DNA of 64,000 bases from Alphaproteobacteria bacterium UBA998 (GCA_002291925.1 DBAY01000007.1:1-64000); one strand, 5' to 3'; shown: positions 33,971 through 43,221, counted from the first letter of the stretch. Made by a program: numbers and translations. The notes: generated by a model not told the origin, from the sequence alone.

Positions 33971-34259
33971 ATGTCCGATCCAGTGCTAGCTGATTTCATG
34001 GCCTTGGCCGAGGCGATTTCCCCCCGAGCAAACGGTGCTTTTCCGGGATATAGCGGTACTGCAAGCGCGTCGGCTGGCCCAGTTCGGCATGGCGCTGGAT
34101 GCCATCTGCCAGAGGCTGGCTCCAGTGGTGGCGCGGCGGCTCTCGATGGACGAACATCAGGCTTCTGCATGGCTTCGTGCAGAATTGATAGCCGAGTCTG
34201 ATCCGTCTTCTGCTCCCCGTTCCGCTTCTTCTTCCCCAGACTTTAAGGTGTCAGCCTAG
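33971..34259 (+). pseudogene. Small protein gene interrupted in a C6 run
   Basis: Two frames join into a 95-97-residue product: MSDPVLADFMALAEAIS, then PEQTVLFRDIAVLQARRLAQ and on to SSSPDFKVSA. The change of frame is at CCCCCC (34020-34025); removing one C makes a single open frame. The second half also has its own GTG at 34035. The family is not recognised; the product is predicted to be helical and cytoplasmic. The C-run makes slippage, phase variation or a sequencing error equally possible. No strong ribosome binding site is seen. Confidence 0.5.
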
Positions 34260-34330
34260 CCGGTCGCCGCAGCCTTCCTTTATTTGCTTCCTTTTGTGCT
34301 TTATATAGCGGGAAAAAGGGAGAACCCATC

Positions 34331-35038
34331 ATGCTGACACATTACCCTTATGCCGAACTGGGCCGTTTTCAGGGGAGCTGGCTCGATGCGCACTATCATT
34401 TCAGTTTTTCGCATTACCGTAATCCTGATCGCATGGGTTTCGGCCCGCTGCGCGTCATCAATGACGACATCGTCAAGGCGGGCGGCGGCTTCGACCTGCA
34501 CCCGCACGATAACATGGAAATCATCACCTATGTGCGCCAGGGCGCCATCACCCACCGCGACAACCTCGGCAATGAGGGGCGCACGGCGGCGGGCGACGTG
34601 CAGGTGATGAGCGCAGGCACAGGCATCGTGCATGGCGAGTATAACCGGGAGACGGGGGATACCCGCCTCTACCAGATCTGGATTCTGCCCAACCAGCGCG
34701 GCGTGGCCCCGCGCTGGGCGCAGAAGCAATTCCCCAAAACGCCGGGCGAGGGTTTGAAGGTGCTGGTATCCGGCCTGCCGCACCATGCAGGCACCGACGC
34801 GCTGACGATGCATGCGGATGCCGCAGTGTACGGCGCCGTGCTGGCGGAGGGGGAAGCGCTGAACCTCGAGGTCGCCGGGGGAGGCTACCTGCTGGTGTCA
34901 CGCGGCACGCTGGAGGTGCGTGGCGCATCACTCGTGGCCGGTGACGGCTTGGAAGTGCATGGACCGGAGGATTTCTCGCTTTATGCGCGAGTGCCGACCG
35001 AGATCGTCTACATTGATTTGCCATACATAAATCATTAA
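34331..35038 (+). CDS. Pirin family protein (YhhW-like)
   Basis: Bicupin iron-binding protein; bacterial pirins include quercetin 2,3-dioxygenases and redox-linked regulators. The 235-residue protein has the N-terminal pirin signature DAHYHFSFSHYRNPDRMGFG, FDLHPHDNMEIITYVRQG (metal ligands H57 and H59), and MSAGTGIVHGEYN (H101 and E103). The C-terminal cupin is shorter and lacks obvious metal ligands, as in YhhW. A ribosome binding site GGGAG lies about 10 bases before the start. It is monocistronic. The cellular substrate is unknown. Confidence 0.92.
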   Translation: MLTHYPYAELGRFQGSWLDAHYHFSFSHYRNPDRMGFGPLRVINDDIVKAGGGFDLHPHDNMEIITYVRQGAITHRDNLGNEGRTAAGDVQVMSAGTGIVHGEYNRETGDTRLYQIWILPNQRGVAPRWAQKQFPKTPGEGLKVLVSGLPHHAGTDALTMHADAAVYGAVLAEGEALNLEVAGGGYLLVSRGTLEVRGASLVAGDGLEVHGPEDFSLYARVPTEIVYIDLPYINH

Positions 35039-35290
35039 CAATTCTGCCTCGGTGTGGGTTTGGTAGGGAGACAGTCTGTTAAAGGCGCCTCCTTTTTCTT
35101 GTGCGAAAAAACATGAAAAACCCGTAAAAAATGATAAGGATAGATTTCCAAGCAAATGAATAATAACAATTTATTCTAATTTGGATTTGATGAGAATTTA
35201 TCGGTAATTTGGTATTTCTATTAAACGATTGTTTACTAATTCCGAGCTAAATTAAGGGGAATAAGCCATCAAGAGTTAAGGAACTCCGGA
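35039..35290. other. AT-rich intergenic region upstream of the DUF2336 genes
   Basis: A visibly AT-rich stretch with no gene that presumably holds the promoter of the DUF2336 pair. I could not settle on a -35/-10 pair. AAGGAACTCC just before the start at 35291 is the ribosome binding site. Confidence 0.4.
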
Positions 35291-36406
35291 ATGAGTATTA
35301 CGCCCCATGATTTGAACCGTCTGATTCATGAGCCCTCTCCCAAGGTACGCTCTTATATTGCGGCCAAAGTCTCCGAGCAGTTCAACCAGTCTCAATTCAC
35401 GCCCAACGAGGCAAAAATTGCCATCGAGATTTTCCGCCTGCTTCTACGCGATACCGCAGCCGCTGTACGCAAGGCGATTGCCGAAAACTTGAAGAATAAC
35501 CCGCAGGTGCCACGCGATATCATCCTCGCGCTTGCCAATGACAGTGCTGACATTGCCACGCCGGTCATTGAATGCTCGGAAATCCTTACCGATGAGGATT
35601 TGCTGGAAATTATCCGCTCCACCCGCGAAGTGCGCAAATGGCTGGCGGTCAGCCGCCGCCCGAGACTCTCCCCTAAGGTCAGCCGTCAGCTGGTGGCTAC
35701 CCGTAGCGAGGTGGTGGTGGTGTCACTGCTGGGCAACCGTGGGGCGCAGATTGAGCAAGGTGATCTTGAGTATATGCTGAACGAGTTCCGTCACGAACAG
35801 GATGTACTGGAAGCCTTGGTCTACCGGGGTGGGCTTAGCGTCCGCTTGGCAGAAAAGCTTTATTACTTGGTCTCGACGCAGCTGCGCAAGCAACTGACCA
35901 AGAAATACCGTTTGCCATGGAACCTGATGGGGCAGGAAGCAGACTTGGTGCGCGAAGCCGCCATGCTGCGCTTTCTTTCTCTCTGGATGAGCGATGACGA
36001 GGTCACCTTGCTGGTGGACCAGATGCATCGCAACAAGCGTCTGACCGTGACACTGGCGCTGCGCGCACTCGCGCAGGGGGAGCGCCGTTTCTTCGAGGCG
36101 GCCTTGGCCGCCCGCGCCGGCATCACGGGCGAGGCGTTTAAGAAGCTGGTAAATGACAAAGGCCCACTTGGTTTCCGCAGCCTGTGCAGTTCCGGCGGTG
36201 TGCCTACGCATTTCATCGATGCGCTGGAAATCGTCTACCGTTTTGTGCAAAGACATCCGCGCACGCAGGAGATGAGCAGCGAAAAATACACACAACAACT
36301 GCTCGATTACATACGCGCCCATCGCTATGATACGCTGGTGTTGCATATGAATGCAGTGCTTCATTTCCTTACCGCGGCGGACCATGAGCTTCGAACCCTT
36401 CACTGA
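35291..36406 (+). CDS. DUF2336 domain protein (first of a tandem pair)
   Basis: A 371-residue alpha-helical protein in the DUF2336 family, which is largely alphaproteobacterial and has HEAT-like repeats. The run VRSYIAAKVSEQFNQ, then EIFRLLLRDTAAAVRKAIAENLKNN, PQVPRDIILALANDSADIATPVIECSEIL recurs in the next protein. DUF2336 proteins are of uncertain role, some linked to cell-cycle or polar signalling. AAGGAACTCCGG precedes the ATG. There is no signal peptide or membrane helix. Its last 23 bases overlap the second copy, so the pair is co-translated. Confidence 0.88.
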   Translation: MSITPHDLNRLIHEPSPKVRSYIAAKVSEQFNQSQFTPNEAKIAIEIFRLLLRDTAAAVRKAIAENLKNNPQVPRDIILALANDSADIATPVIECSEILTDEDLLEIIRSTREVRKWLAVSRRPRLSPKVSRQLVATRSEVVVVSLLGNRGAQIEQGDLEYMLNEFRHEQDVLEALVYRGGLSVRLAEKLYYLVSTQLRKQLTKKYRLPWNLMGQEADLVREAAMLRFLSLWMSDDEVTLLVDQMHRNKRLTVTLALRALAQGERRFFEAALAARAGITGEAFKKLVNDKGPLGFRSLCSSGGVPTHFIDALEIVYRFVQRHPRTQEMSSEKYTQQLLDYIRAHRYDTLVLHMNAVLHFLTAADHELRTLH

Positions 36407-37541
36407 GCGTTTCATCCTGCAAGACAGCGTACGCCTGACGCAGGAAGATGTACGGCGCCTGCTGGAGCAGCCCTCGCTCGACACCAAGATCGAGGTGCTG
36501 GAAAAGGTCAGCAAGCATTACAGCCCCGATCTACTAAGCGATGCTGAAATGCAAATTGCCGAGCAGATTTTCCGTCTGCTCATGCAGGACTCCGTGGTAC
36601 GCGTGCGTCGCGCCATGGCAGAAAGCCTGCAGGACAATCCGCACATCCCCCACGATATTGCACGGACGCTGGCCAGCGATCTGGAGGCCGTGGCGACGCC
36701 GATGCTCACCATGTCGAGTGTGCTGCAGGACAGCGATCTAGTGGAGATTATCAATCATTCCGAGGAAATCTGGCGCTATTTGGCTATTGCACGCCGCGAA
36801 AATCTCTCAGAGAGCGTTTCCGGCTCGCTGGTAGGTACGCAAGTGAATGAGGTGATCAAGGAGGTGTTGGACAACCCGACGGCTCGTATCTCCGAGCAAT
36901 CCTTCTTCCAGATCGTGGAGCAGGCAAAAAGCGACCAAGGCATCATTGAGCGGATGATCGCGCGCGGCTCGCTACCCGTGGCGGCGGTAGAGCGGCTGAC
37001 GCATTTTGTCTCCGAGGAAATGCTGCGCGCTCTGAAAGAGCGCTGCAAAGCGGTGGATGCAGAACAGCTCGAAGCCCGTGCCCGCGAAGCGGAGGAAAGC
37101 ACCACGCTGGAGTTGCTGGGCTCCACAGCGGATGCCTCACAGACCGTGCGGTTGGTGAATCAATTGTATGAAGACGGCCGCCTGACCGCCTCGCTCATCA
37201 TCAATGCCCTGTGCCAGGGGAACCTCGATTTCTTCGAAACCTCTCTGGCGCGGCTGGCGAATATTCCGGTCGAGAATGCCCGCCTGCTGATCTCGGACAA
37301 AGGCCGCCTCGGCTTCCGCGCGCTCTATAACAAGACGCAGCTTCCGGGCACCATGTACAAGGCGGTGCGCCTGCTGCTCGATTCCGTGCGCGCCGTGCTC
37401 TCGGAAGGGGCGCGGCCCGGCAGCCATCACTTCTCCAATTTCGTCGTGCGCCGCATGATCGAAACGGCGGAAGAGGAGCATGTGGAGAATCTCTCCTACA
37501 TCCTCGCCATCATCCGCCAGCGCCAGCCGCTCGGGGCCTGA
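36384..37541 (+). CDS. DUF2336 domain protein (second of a tandem pair)
   Basis: A 385-residue paralogue of the preceding protein with the same order of helical repeats (AEQIFRLLMQDSVVRVRRAMAE, then NPHIPHDIARTLASDLEAVATPMLTMSSVL). A helical domain at about residues 130-340 ends in RRMIETAEEEHVENLSYI. The start at 36384 (MSFEPF) is chosen over 36351 because it lies closer to the homologous N-terminus. The two proteins may form a heteromer. It converges on rnd. Confidence 0.87.
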   Translation: MSFEPFTERFILQDSVRLTQEDVRRLLEQPSLDTKIEVLEKVSKHYSPDLLSDAEMQIAEQIFRLLMQDSVVRVRRAMAESLQDNPHIPHDIARTLASDLEAVATPMLTMSSVLQDSDLVEIINHSEEIWRYLAIARRENLSESVSGSLVGTQVNEVIKEVLDNPTARISEQSFFQIVEQAKSDQGIIERMIARGSLPVAAVERLTHFVSEEMLRALKERCKAVDAEQLEARAREAEESTTLELLGSTADASQTVRLVNQLYEDGRLTASLIINALCQGNLDFFETSLARLANIPVENARLLISDKGRLGFRALYNKTQLPGTMYKAVRLLLDSVRAVLSEGARPGSHHFSNFVVRRMIETAEEEHVENLSYILAIIRQRQPLGA

Positions 37542-37546
37542 CGCGC

Positions 37547-38707
37547 CTATTCATCCCTGAATTCGACGACGGATTTCGTGGCCGGGTCCACGCCCAGCGC
37601 CAGCTTGCCCTGCATCAACGCCAGTGCCGCCTTGCCGAACAGGTCATGCCGCCAGCCTTCATAGACGGGCAGGTCGCGCTCGCCTTCCACCATGGCGGTG
37701 AGCATGTCGCCATCCGCCACCATGCGTGGCGAGATGCGCTGACGGTCGCACAACAGTTTCAGCAGCACTTTCAGCAGGTCGCGCTGCTGCTCGAGCGCCG
37801 GGGCGAGCATGCGCGAGGGCTCGCTCGCCGGGCAGTCGGCCTTGGGCAGGGAGGACGCTTCTTCAATCAGCGCCAGCAGCGTTTCCTTCTGCGCGTTCGA
37901 GAGATGGTTGCCGAGCCCGCGCACGCGCATCAGCGCCGCCATGTTCTTCGGGGCGGTGAGCGCCAGCTCCTGCATGGTATCGTCCTTAATGAGTCGCCCG
38001 CGCGGCACGTCGCGCGCCTGCGCCTCGCGCTCGCGCCACTCCGCCAGCGCCCGCAGCCGCGCCAGGTAATGCGCGGAGCCGTGGCGTTTCTTCAGGCGCT
38101 GCCATGCCTCGGCGGGGTCGATGACATAGGCGGAGAGGTCCTGCATCTTGGCCATCTCCTCCTCCATCCATGGCAGGCGGTTGCCCTGCGCCAGCTCGGA
38201 GAGGAGCTTGCGGTAGACCTCGCGCAGATGCACCACATCCGCCAGCGCATAGGCGAGCTGCGCCTCGGTGAGCGGGCGGCGCGCCCAGTCGGTGAATTGC
38301 TGCGTTTTGTCGATGGACTGGCGCAGCAGCTGGCGCACGATGCTCTCATAGCCCACCTGCTCGCCATAGCCGCAGACCATGGCCGCCACCTGCGTGTCGA
38401 ACAGCGGCGCAGGCACGCGCCCGGTGAGGCGCACGAGGATTTCGATGTCCTGCTTGCCCGCATGGAGCACCTTCACGGTCCCCGGCGCGTCCATCAGCGC
38501 GAACACGGGCCCCAGATCGAGGCCCGGCACCATCACATCCACCGTGGCGGCGTCCGCCTCATTCGGCCCGGCGAGCTGCAGCAGGCAAAGCTGCGGGAAG
38601 TAGGTCTTCTCGCGGATGAATTCCGTGTCGAGAGTGATGAACTCCGCGCCGCGCAGGTGGTCGCAGAAGGCGTGCAGGGAAGCGCTGTCAGTAATCAGGT
38701 GCGTCAT
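37547..38707 (-). CDS. rnd: Ribonuclease D
   Basis: 3'-5' exoribonuclease that trims tRNA and other stable RNA ends. The 386-residue protein carries the DEDDy exonuclease motifs: FITLDTEF (Exo I, D and E), VLHAGKQDIEIL (Exo II), and YALADVVHLREVY (Exo III, Tyr/Asp). A HRDC-like domain follows with RVRGLGNHLSNAQKETLLALI. The start at 38707 (MTHLIT) is preferred to 38719. It is a single gene upstream, on the opposite strand, from the aspS region; an rnd-aspS neighbourhood is common in alphaproteobacteria. Confidence 0.94.
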   Translation of the reverse strand: MTHLITDSASLHAFCDHLRGAEFITLDTEFIREKTYFPQLCLLQLAGPNEADAATVDVMVPGLDLGPVFALMDAPGTVKVLHAGKQDIEILVRLTGRVPAPLFDTQVAAMVCGYGEQVGYESIVRQLLRQSIDKTQQFTDWARRPLTEAQLAYALADVVHLREVYRKLLSELAQGNRLPWMEEEMAKMQDLSAYVIDPAEAWQRLKKRHGSAHYLARLRALAEWREREAQARDVPRGRLIKDDTMQELALTAPKNMAALMRVRGLGNHLSNAQKETLLALIEEASSLPKADCPASEPSRMLAPALEQQRDLLKVLLKLLCDRQRISPRMVADGDMLTAMVEGERDLPVYEGWRHDLFGKAALALMQGKLALGVDPATKSVVEFRDE

Positions 38708-38827
38708 GCGCGCGAGCATCCATGTTTATGCGGCCAAATCAAGCCCCTTGTCGCGCCCAGTGCTTGCATCAGGCGGCGCGCTGTGGCTAGAGTGCGCGCG
38801 AGGTGACAGCAGCAAGGGAGCCGCCTG

Positions 38828-39043
38828 ATGGATACGGGGATGCTATTCATCTACACGCTTTTCTTCATCGGCGCGTGGGCCTTCACCAAATCCCCGCTGA
38901 TTGCCGGGGGCGCCGTGGCGATGCTCTGGTCGGTCATCAGTTTCTTCAAGGATGAGGCGGCGGAAAACCGCGCGAGGATTGCGCGCGCCAGTGAATATCA
39001 GGTGCAGAGCGATATCTTCCGCAACGGCCGCGACGACGAGTAA
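38828..39043 (+). CDS. Small membrane protein of unknown function
   Basis: A 71-residue protein with two close hydrophobic segments (LFIYTLFFIGAWAFT and LIAGGAVAMLWSVISFF) and a charged, soluble tail ending NGRDDE. AAGGGAGCCGCC lies just before the ATG. It is 61 bases upstream of aspS on the same strand and may be co-transcribed with it. I do not recognise the family. Confidence 0.7.
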   Translation: MDTGMLFIYTLFFIGAWAFTKSPLIAGGAVAMLWSVISFFKDEAAENRARIARASEYQVQSDIFRNGRDDE

Positions 39044-39104
39044 ACAGCCCTTGGCTTTTCCTGTTGCCTGCTTTATACCGACTTTTCCTGCCAAACCCTA
39101 GGAA

Positions 39105-41045
39105 ATGAGCCGTTTTATGCACGCTTACCGCACCCATACCTGTGGCGAACTGACCCAGGCCACCATCGGCCAGACCGTGAAGCTCTCCGGCTGGGTGCAT
39201 CGCAAGCGCGATCACGGGCAGCTGCTGTTCATCGATGTGCGCGATCATTACGGCATCACGCAACTGGTGCTGGAGAATGACCAGCCCTTCTTCGAGATGC
39301 TGAACCGCGTGCGGCTGGAGAGCGTCATCACCGTGGAAGGCAAGGTGATTGGCCGCACGGCGGAGACGGTGAACCCGGAGCTTTCCACCGGCGAGATCGA
39401 GGTGCGCCTCACCGCCGCGCAGGTCGAGTCCGAAGCCGACCCGCTGCCGCTGCAGGTCAATGCCGAACGCGACCTGAACGAGAATATCCGCCTGCGCTAC
39501 CGCTTCCTCGATCTGCGCCGCGAAAGCCTGCACAAAAACATCATCCTGCGCTCGCAGATCATCACGGCCCTGCGCCGCAAGATGACCGAGCGCGGCTTCA
39601 ATGAATTCCAGACGCCGATCCTCACGGCTTCCTCGCCGGAAGGCGCGCGCGATTACCTGGTGCCCTCCCGCGTGCATCCGGGCAAGTTCTACGCGCTGCC
39701 GCAGGCGCCGCAGCAATTCAAGCAGCTGCTGATGGTGGCGGGCTTTGACCGCTACTTCCAGATCGCGCCCTGCTTCCGCGACGAGGACGCCCGCGCTGAC
39801 CGCTCACCCGGCGAGTTCTACCAGCTTGATATGGAGATGAGCTTCGTCACGCAGGACGACGTCTTCGCCGCCATCGAGCCGGTGCTTTATGAAGTGTTCA
39901 GCGAATTTTCGACGAAGGAAGCCACCAAGCCGCCCTTCGTGCGCATTCCTTACGATGAGGCGATGGAAAAGTATGGATCGGATAAACCTGATTTGCGGAA
40001 CCCGCTTATCATTTCTGACCTAACTGAGGAATATAAGGAAAACCCACGCGTCTTTAAGGTTTTCAACCAGATTATTGATTCTGGGGGCGTACTTAAGGCG
40101 ATTAAAGCTGAAAACATCGCCCAAAATCCGCGTTCATTCTTTGATAAATTAGAGGAATGGGCAATTTCTGAAGGCGCAAAGGGCCTTGCCTACATTAAAT
40201 TTGAACTTGGGATAGATGAGCTAAAGGAAGATATTCGGAAAGCATTTGCCTCTCTTAATAGTAATGATTCGGTGGAATCAAGGATCGAACTTATTGCCAC
40301 AGGAAAAGTAGCTAAGCTCTTTTCAGAGGAATTTATTCAAGCAGCTGTTAACAAACTTGGTGTTAAAGCTAACGATGTCATTTTCTTTGTATGCGATCAA
40401 AAGGAAGATGCTCAAAGTTTTGCAGGAAAGGTTCGCAATAAACTCGGGGATCAACTGAACCTGATCGATCCGAACGTCTTCAAATTCTGCTGGATTGTCG
40501 ATTTCCCGTATTTCGAGTGGAACAAGGACGAGAGGAAGATCGAGTTCTCGCACAACCCGTTCTCCATGCCGCAAGGCGGGCTGGAGGCGCTGCAGGCCGC
40601 CAAGGGCAACACCGAGAAGCTGCTCGCCATGCGCGCTTACCAGTACGACATTGTGTGCAATGGCGTGGAGCTGTCCTCCGGCGCCATCCGGAACCACCGG
40701 CCGGAAATCATGTATGAAGCATTCGGCATCTGCGGCTATCCGCCGTCAGAAGTCGATGAGCGCTTCGGTGGCATGATCCGTGCCTTCAAGCTGGGGGCGC
40801 CGCCGCATGGTGGTCTAGCGCCGGGCGTCGACCGCATGGTGATGCTGATCGCCGACGAGCCGAACATCCGCGAAGTCATCGCCTTCCCGATGAACCAGCA
40901 GGCGCAGGATCTCCTGATGGGCGCGCCGGCCACGGTGACCGAGAAGCAGCTGCGCGAGCTGAACATCCAGCTCTCCCCCAAGGCGCTGAAGATGTTGGAG
41001 GAAGAGCGTCAGAAGCAGGACGGTCAGGCCGACGAAGCGGCATAA
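39105..41045 (+). CDS. aspS: Aspartyl-tRNA synthetase
   Basis: Charges tRNA-Asp (probably also tRNA-Asn, as in most bacteria lacking AsnRS). The 646-residue protein is of bacterial type: an anticodon-binding OB fold (about residues 1-110), class II motif 2 ([10 protein letters not shown]), the inserted GAD domain (about 287-445) and class II motif 3 ([10 protein letters not shown]). The DNA of the inserted domain (about 39960-40450) is 35-42% GC by hand count on sample lines, against 55-70% in flanking aspS lines, and uses A/T-ending codons. The reading frame is intact. It may be a recombined domain. Confidence 0.95.
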   Translation: MSRFMHAYRTHTCGELTQATIGQTVKLSGWVHRKRDHGQLLFIDVRDHYGITQLVLENDQPFFEMLNRVRLESVITVEGKVIGRTAETVNPELSTGEIEVRLTAAQVESEADPLPLQVNAERDLNENIRLRYRFLDLRRESLHKNIILRSQIITALRRKMTERGFNEFQTPILTASSPEGARDYLVPSRVHPGKFYALPQAPQQFKQLLMVAGFDRYFQIAPCFRDEDARADRSPGEFYQLDMEMSFVTQDDVFAAIEPVLYEVFSEFSTKEATKPPFVRIPYDEAMEKYGSDKPDLRNPLIISDLTEEYKENPRVFKVFNQIIDSGGVLKAIKAENIAQNPRSFFDKLEEWAISEGAKGLAYIKFELGIDELKEDIRKAFASLNSNDSVESRIELIATGKVAKLFSEEFIQAAVNKLGVKANDVIFFVCDQKEDAQSFAGKVRNKLGDQLNLIDPNVFKFCWIVDFPYFEWNKDERKIEFSHNPFSMPQGGLEALQAAKGNTEKLLAMRAYQYDIVCNGVELSSGAIRNHRPEIMYEAFGICGYPPSEVDERFGGMIRAFKLGAPPHGGLAPGVDRMVMLIADEPNIREVIAFPMNQQAQDLLMGAPATVTEKQLRELNIQLSPKALKMLEEERQKQDGQADEAA

Positions 41046-41152
41046 GGGAAGCAACTTCGAGTTGTAACCAGATCGTCATTTGACCGAACGTTCAGACTTT
41101 GGGAGGATGCACGCAACCCCAACAATCTGGCAGTGCGCGCCTGTTTTTTCTG

Positions 41153-41872
41153 ATGTCTGAACTCGAATCCCTTTTTCAGGAAACCCGATTTTTTTCCAGC
41201 CGCGCAGAAACCATGCAGGCGTTTTTGAAGCTGGGTAAGGACGCCGGGTTTGACATGGCTTGCTTCCTGGAGTTGCAAAGCGATTTTCATCGCCACGGGC
41301 TGGATACCATGCCCCTGGTCAACAGCTTTCCCGACGATTTCGTGGAAGCCTATATTTCCCAGAACTTTCTGGCTATTGACCCCGTGGTGGAGTGTGCATT
41401 TCACCGCGTCATGCCTTATCGCTGGCGGCAAGTGGGCGAGCTGAAGCCGCTCACTCCGGGAGAAACCCATTACCTTCAGCAGCTTGATGATGCCGGAATT
41501 GTGGATGGCGTGGCCGTGCCATTGTTTGGCCCAAACGGCACCATTGGATTTGCCGGATTCGGCATGCAACGCGGGCGCGTTGATCTGACCCACGAGGAGA
41601 TGCTGATGCTGCAGCATAAGGCCTTTCATCTTTACACGACCTATTTGGATCAGGGTGATCAGCCGATTCAGCCCCACCTCTCGCCACGCGAGCGTGAAGT
41701 GCTGAGCTGGGTGGCGGCGGGCAAGAGCAACACAGTCATTGCCGATATTCTCAAGATTTCTGACCACACGGTTGATTCACTGCTACGACGGGCCTATCGC
41801 AAGCTGAACGTCACGACGCGCACCGCTGCCGTTATCCGCGCTGTTCAATGGGGCCTGATTGGGATTAGCTGA
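41153..41872 (+). CDS. LuxR-family transcriptional regulator with autoinducer-binding domain (LuxR solo)
   Basis: A 239-residue quorum-sensing-type regulator. The N-terminal Autoind_bind domain has D76-P77 in FLAIDPVVE, W91 in PYRW and G119 in VDGVAVPLF, all conserved for acyl-homoserine-lactone binding. The C-terminal LuxR HTH (about 175-239) reads LSPREREVLSWVAAGKSNTVIADIL. The ATG at 41153 is used; the frame starts at 41099. No luxI lies in this window, so it is an orphan here. A perfect 10-base palindrome GTCACGTGAC lies at 41985-41994, 113 bases past its stop. The ligand is unknown. Confidence 0.88.
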   Translation: MSELESLFQETRFFSSRAETMQAFLKLGKDAGFDMACFLELQSDFHRHGLDTMPLVNSFPDDFVEAYISQNFLAIDPVVECAFHRVMPYRWRQVGELKPLTPGETHYLQQLDDAGIVDGVAVPLFGPNGTIGFAGFGMQRGRVDLTHEEMLMLQHKAFHLYTTYLDQGDQPIQPHLSPREREVLSWVAAGKSNTVIADILKISDHTVDSLLRRAYRKLNVTTRTAAVIRAVQWGLIGIS

Positions 41873-41984
41873 CCACTTTTTGTCCTAATTTACCTCATAA
41901 GTTGCAGCGGGAAACCGGCACCCATAAAAAAATATTGTGCATAAAGGGAGCATAAGCGACTGTTATCCAATTGCTTTTTAAGGT

Positions 41985-41994
41985 GTCACGTGAC
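41985..41994. promoter_or_regulatory. Perfect 10-base palindrome upstream of the small RNA
   Basis: GTCACGTGAC lies about 26 bases before the putative -10 of the small RNA. It could be an operator. It does not match a lux box. Support is weak. Confidence 0.3.
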
Positions 41995-42019
41995 TACGTG
42001 GCAGATAAGAAAAATCAAA

Positions 42020-42025
42020 TATAGT
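42020..42025 (+). promoter_or_regulatory. Putative -10 element (TATAGT) of the small RNA
   Basis: TATAGT lies 10 bases before a strong hairpin that begins at 42036. No convincing -35 is seen 17 bases upstream. Confidence 0.35.
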
Positions 42026-42032
42026 ACATAAA

Positions 42033-42160
42033 TAAATGTGGGCAGGAAACCACCGAAGGGTGCCCCATCTCTCCCAAAGAAGTGTATCCCTGCCCACATC
42101 TCCTTCATCGGAATTAGCATTCGATCTGCTTAACCCACCCGGAAAACCGGGTGGGTTTTT
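42033..42160 (+). ncRNA. Candidate structured small RNA with its own terminator
   Basis: There is no coding frame. ATGTGGGCAGG (42036-42046) and CCTGCCCACAT (42089-42099) form a perfect 11-bp stem enclosing about 42 bases, in which CACC/GGTG pairs make an inner stem. About 32 unpaired bases follow, then an intrinsic terminator (42132-42160). TATAGT lies upstream. Length would be near 127 nt. It does not resemble 6S, SRP, tmRNA or RNase P RNA. The zeta-like kinase gene begins 96 bases after the terminator. Confidence 0.6.
42132..42160 (+). terminator. Rho-independent terminator
   Basis: AACCCACCCGG (42132-42142), loop AAAA, CCGGGTGGGTT (42147-42157) and a T-tract to 42160. The T-tract is on the plus strand, so it stops transcription of the small RNA. 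It is one of the two clearest terminators in the window. Confidence 0.92.
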
Positions 42161-42255
42161 ATGCATCCGGCCGTCCGGTATTTAACCAAAATGTAATTTG
42201 ATGGTTTTTATCTATAAATTATAATTTCGGGGTATTTTCCACATTGGTCATTTAA

Positions 42256-43221
42256 ATGAATGCGGTACGTCATCAGGTGAGTTCTATCGCGGCAAGCTTG
42301 GTCTCCCGTCGCATCATCACCCCTGTCGAGCCGGATGACCCGCCGAAAGGATTTAAGGAAGGGAAATTCATTATCTTTGTCGGCGGTGGAAAGGCTTCCG
42401 GCAAAAGCACTTATCTTGAGTATCTTTTTGACGCGCTGGAACAGGAGGGCTACCAAAAAGATTACATCGGCAAAATGGGAACTTTTGTTTTTGAAGATGT
42501 TCTCAACCACCCTTTGGTGCGCCCCTTGCGTGTGGCATTCAATAAGCACACCAAGCAAAAACTGGCCGCAATTGAAACAGGCTCAGACAACGTCGTGACA
42601 CGCCTGATTGATTACTCCCTTCATACATGTTTTTCCCAGAAATCTCCTATCTTCATAGACAACCACATGGATAATCCCATGTTTGTCGACCACGTGCTGA
42701 AGCAGGCGCAGGAACATGGGTATGAAACCATTCTGATTTCGCCTCACATCGAAGCGGAAACCTATTTTGAGAGGGTCGAAAAAAGGAAGACGGAGACAGG
42801 ACGCCCCTACAGCCTTTCCAGCGGGCTCAGTACGCACCGGGATTTCGCGCAGAACATCGACCACTACATTAAAAACTTCGACCTTACGATTATTGTGGAC
42901 AATAATCGACATGGCAAGGGGCCGTCAGGCAGGGAACCTATTGCCATCGCCACACCCAAGCGCTGCCATGTTCTAGATGAGAGGGGTTATGCCAATGTTC
43001 GCCGAAAAGCTCGCCTTAATCCTCAGGCAACTAAGCCGGAAGAACTCTACACTGAGCGATCATACCCTGAGCCAACTGGTGATCCCCGGCGAGGAGCAGT
43101 GGCTCTCAGCCATGGCGAAGGCTCGCGCACGGGAGAAAAGCCGGAAATAATGGTCGAAGGTAAATTCGTCCGCAAGATACGTGGAATGTTTGAGCGTCAA
43201 GCCGGGACTGTGCAGCGCTAG
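42256..43221 (+). CDS. Zeta-toxin-like P-loop kinase
   Basis: A 321-residue P-loop NTPase: Walker [11 protein letters not shown] (43-52, K50) with the zeta-toxin-like pattern of a following acidic [13 protein letters not shown] and R/K-rich [16 protein letters not shown] helix. Zeta toxins phosphorylate UDP-N-acetylglucosamine; others of the fold phosphorylate different small molecules. Assignment rests on general layout, so it is tentative. The last 100 residues are polar, with no recognised domain. DNA is more AT-rich than the flanking genes (47% GC in one line counted). No antitoxin protein gene is adjacent; a candidate small RNA lies just upstream. Confidence 0.6.
   Translation: MNAVRHQVSSIAASLVSRRIITPVEPDDPPKGFKEGKFIIFVGGGKASGKSTYLEYLFDALEQEGYQKDYIGKMGTFVFEDVLNHPLVRPLRVAFNKHTKQKLAAIETGSDNVVTRLIDYSLHTCFSQKSPIFIDNHMDNPMFVDHVLKQAQEHGYETILISPHIEAETYFERVEKRKTETGRPYSLSSGLSTHRDFAQNIDHYIKNFDLTIIVDNNRHGKGPSGREPIAIATPKRCHVLDERGYANVRRKARLNPQATKPEELYTERSYPEPTGDPRRGAVALSHGEGSRTGEKPEIMVEGKFVRKIRGMFERQAGTVQR

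Noticed and set aside
41985..41994. lux box for the LuxR solo
   Set aside because: GTCACGTGAC is too short and lacks the CTG-N10-CAG pattern; kept only as a generic palindrome.
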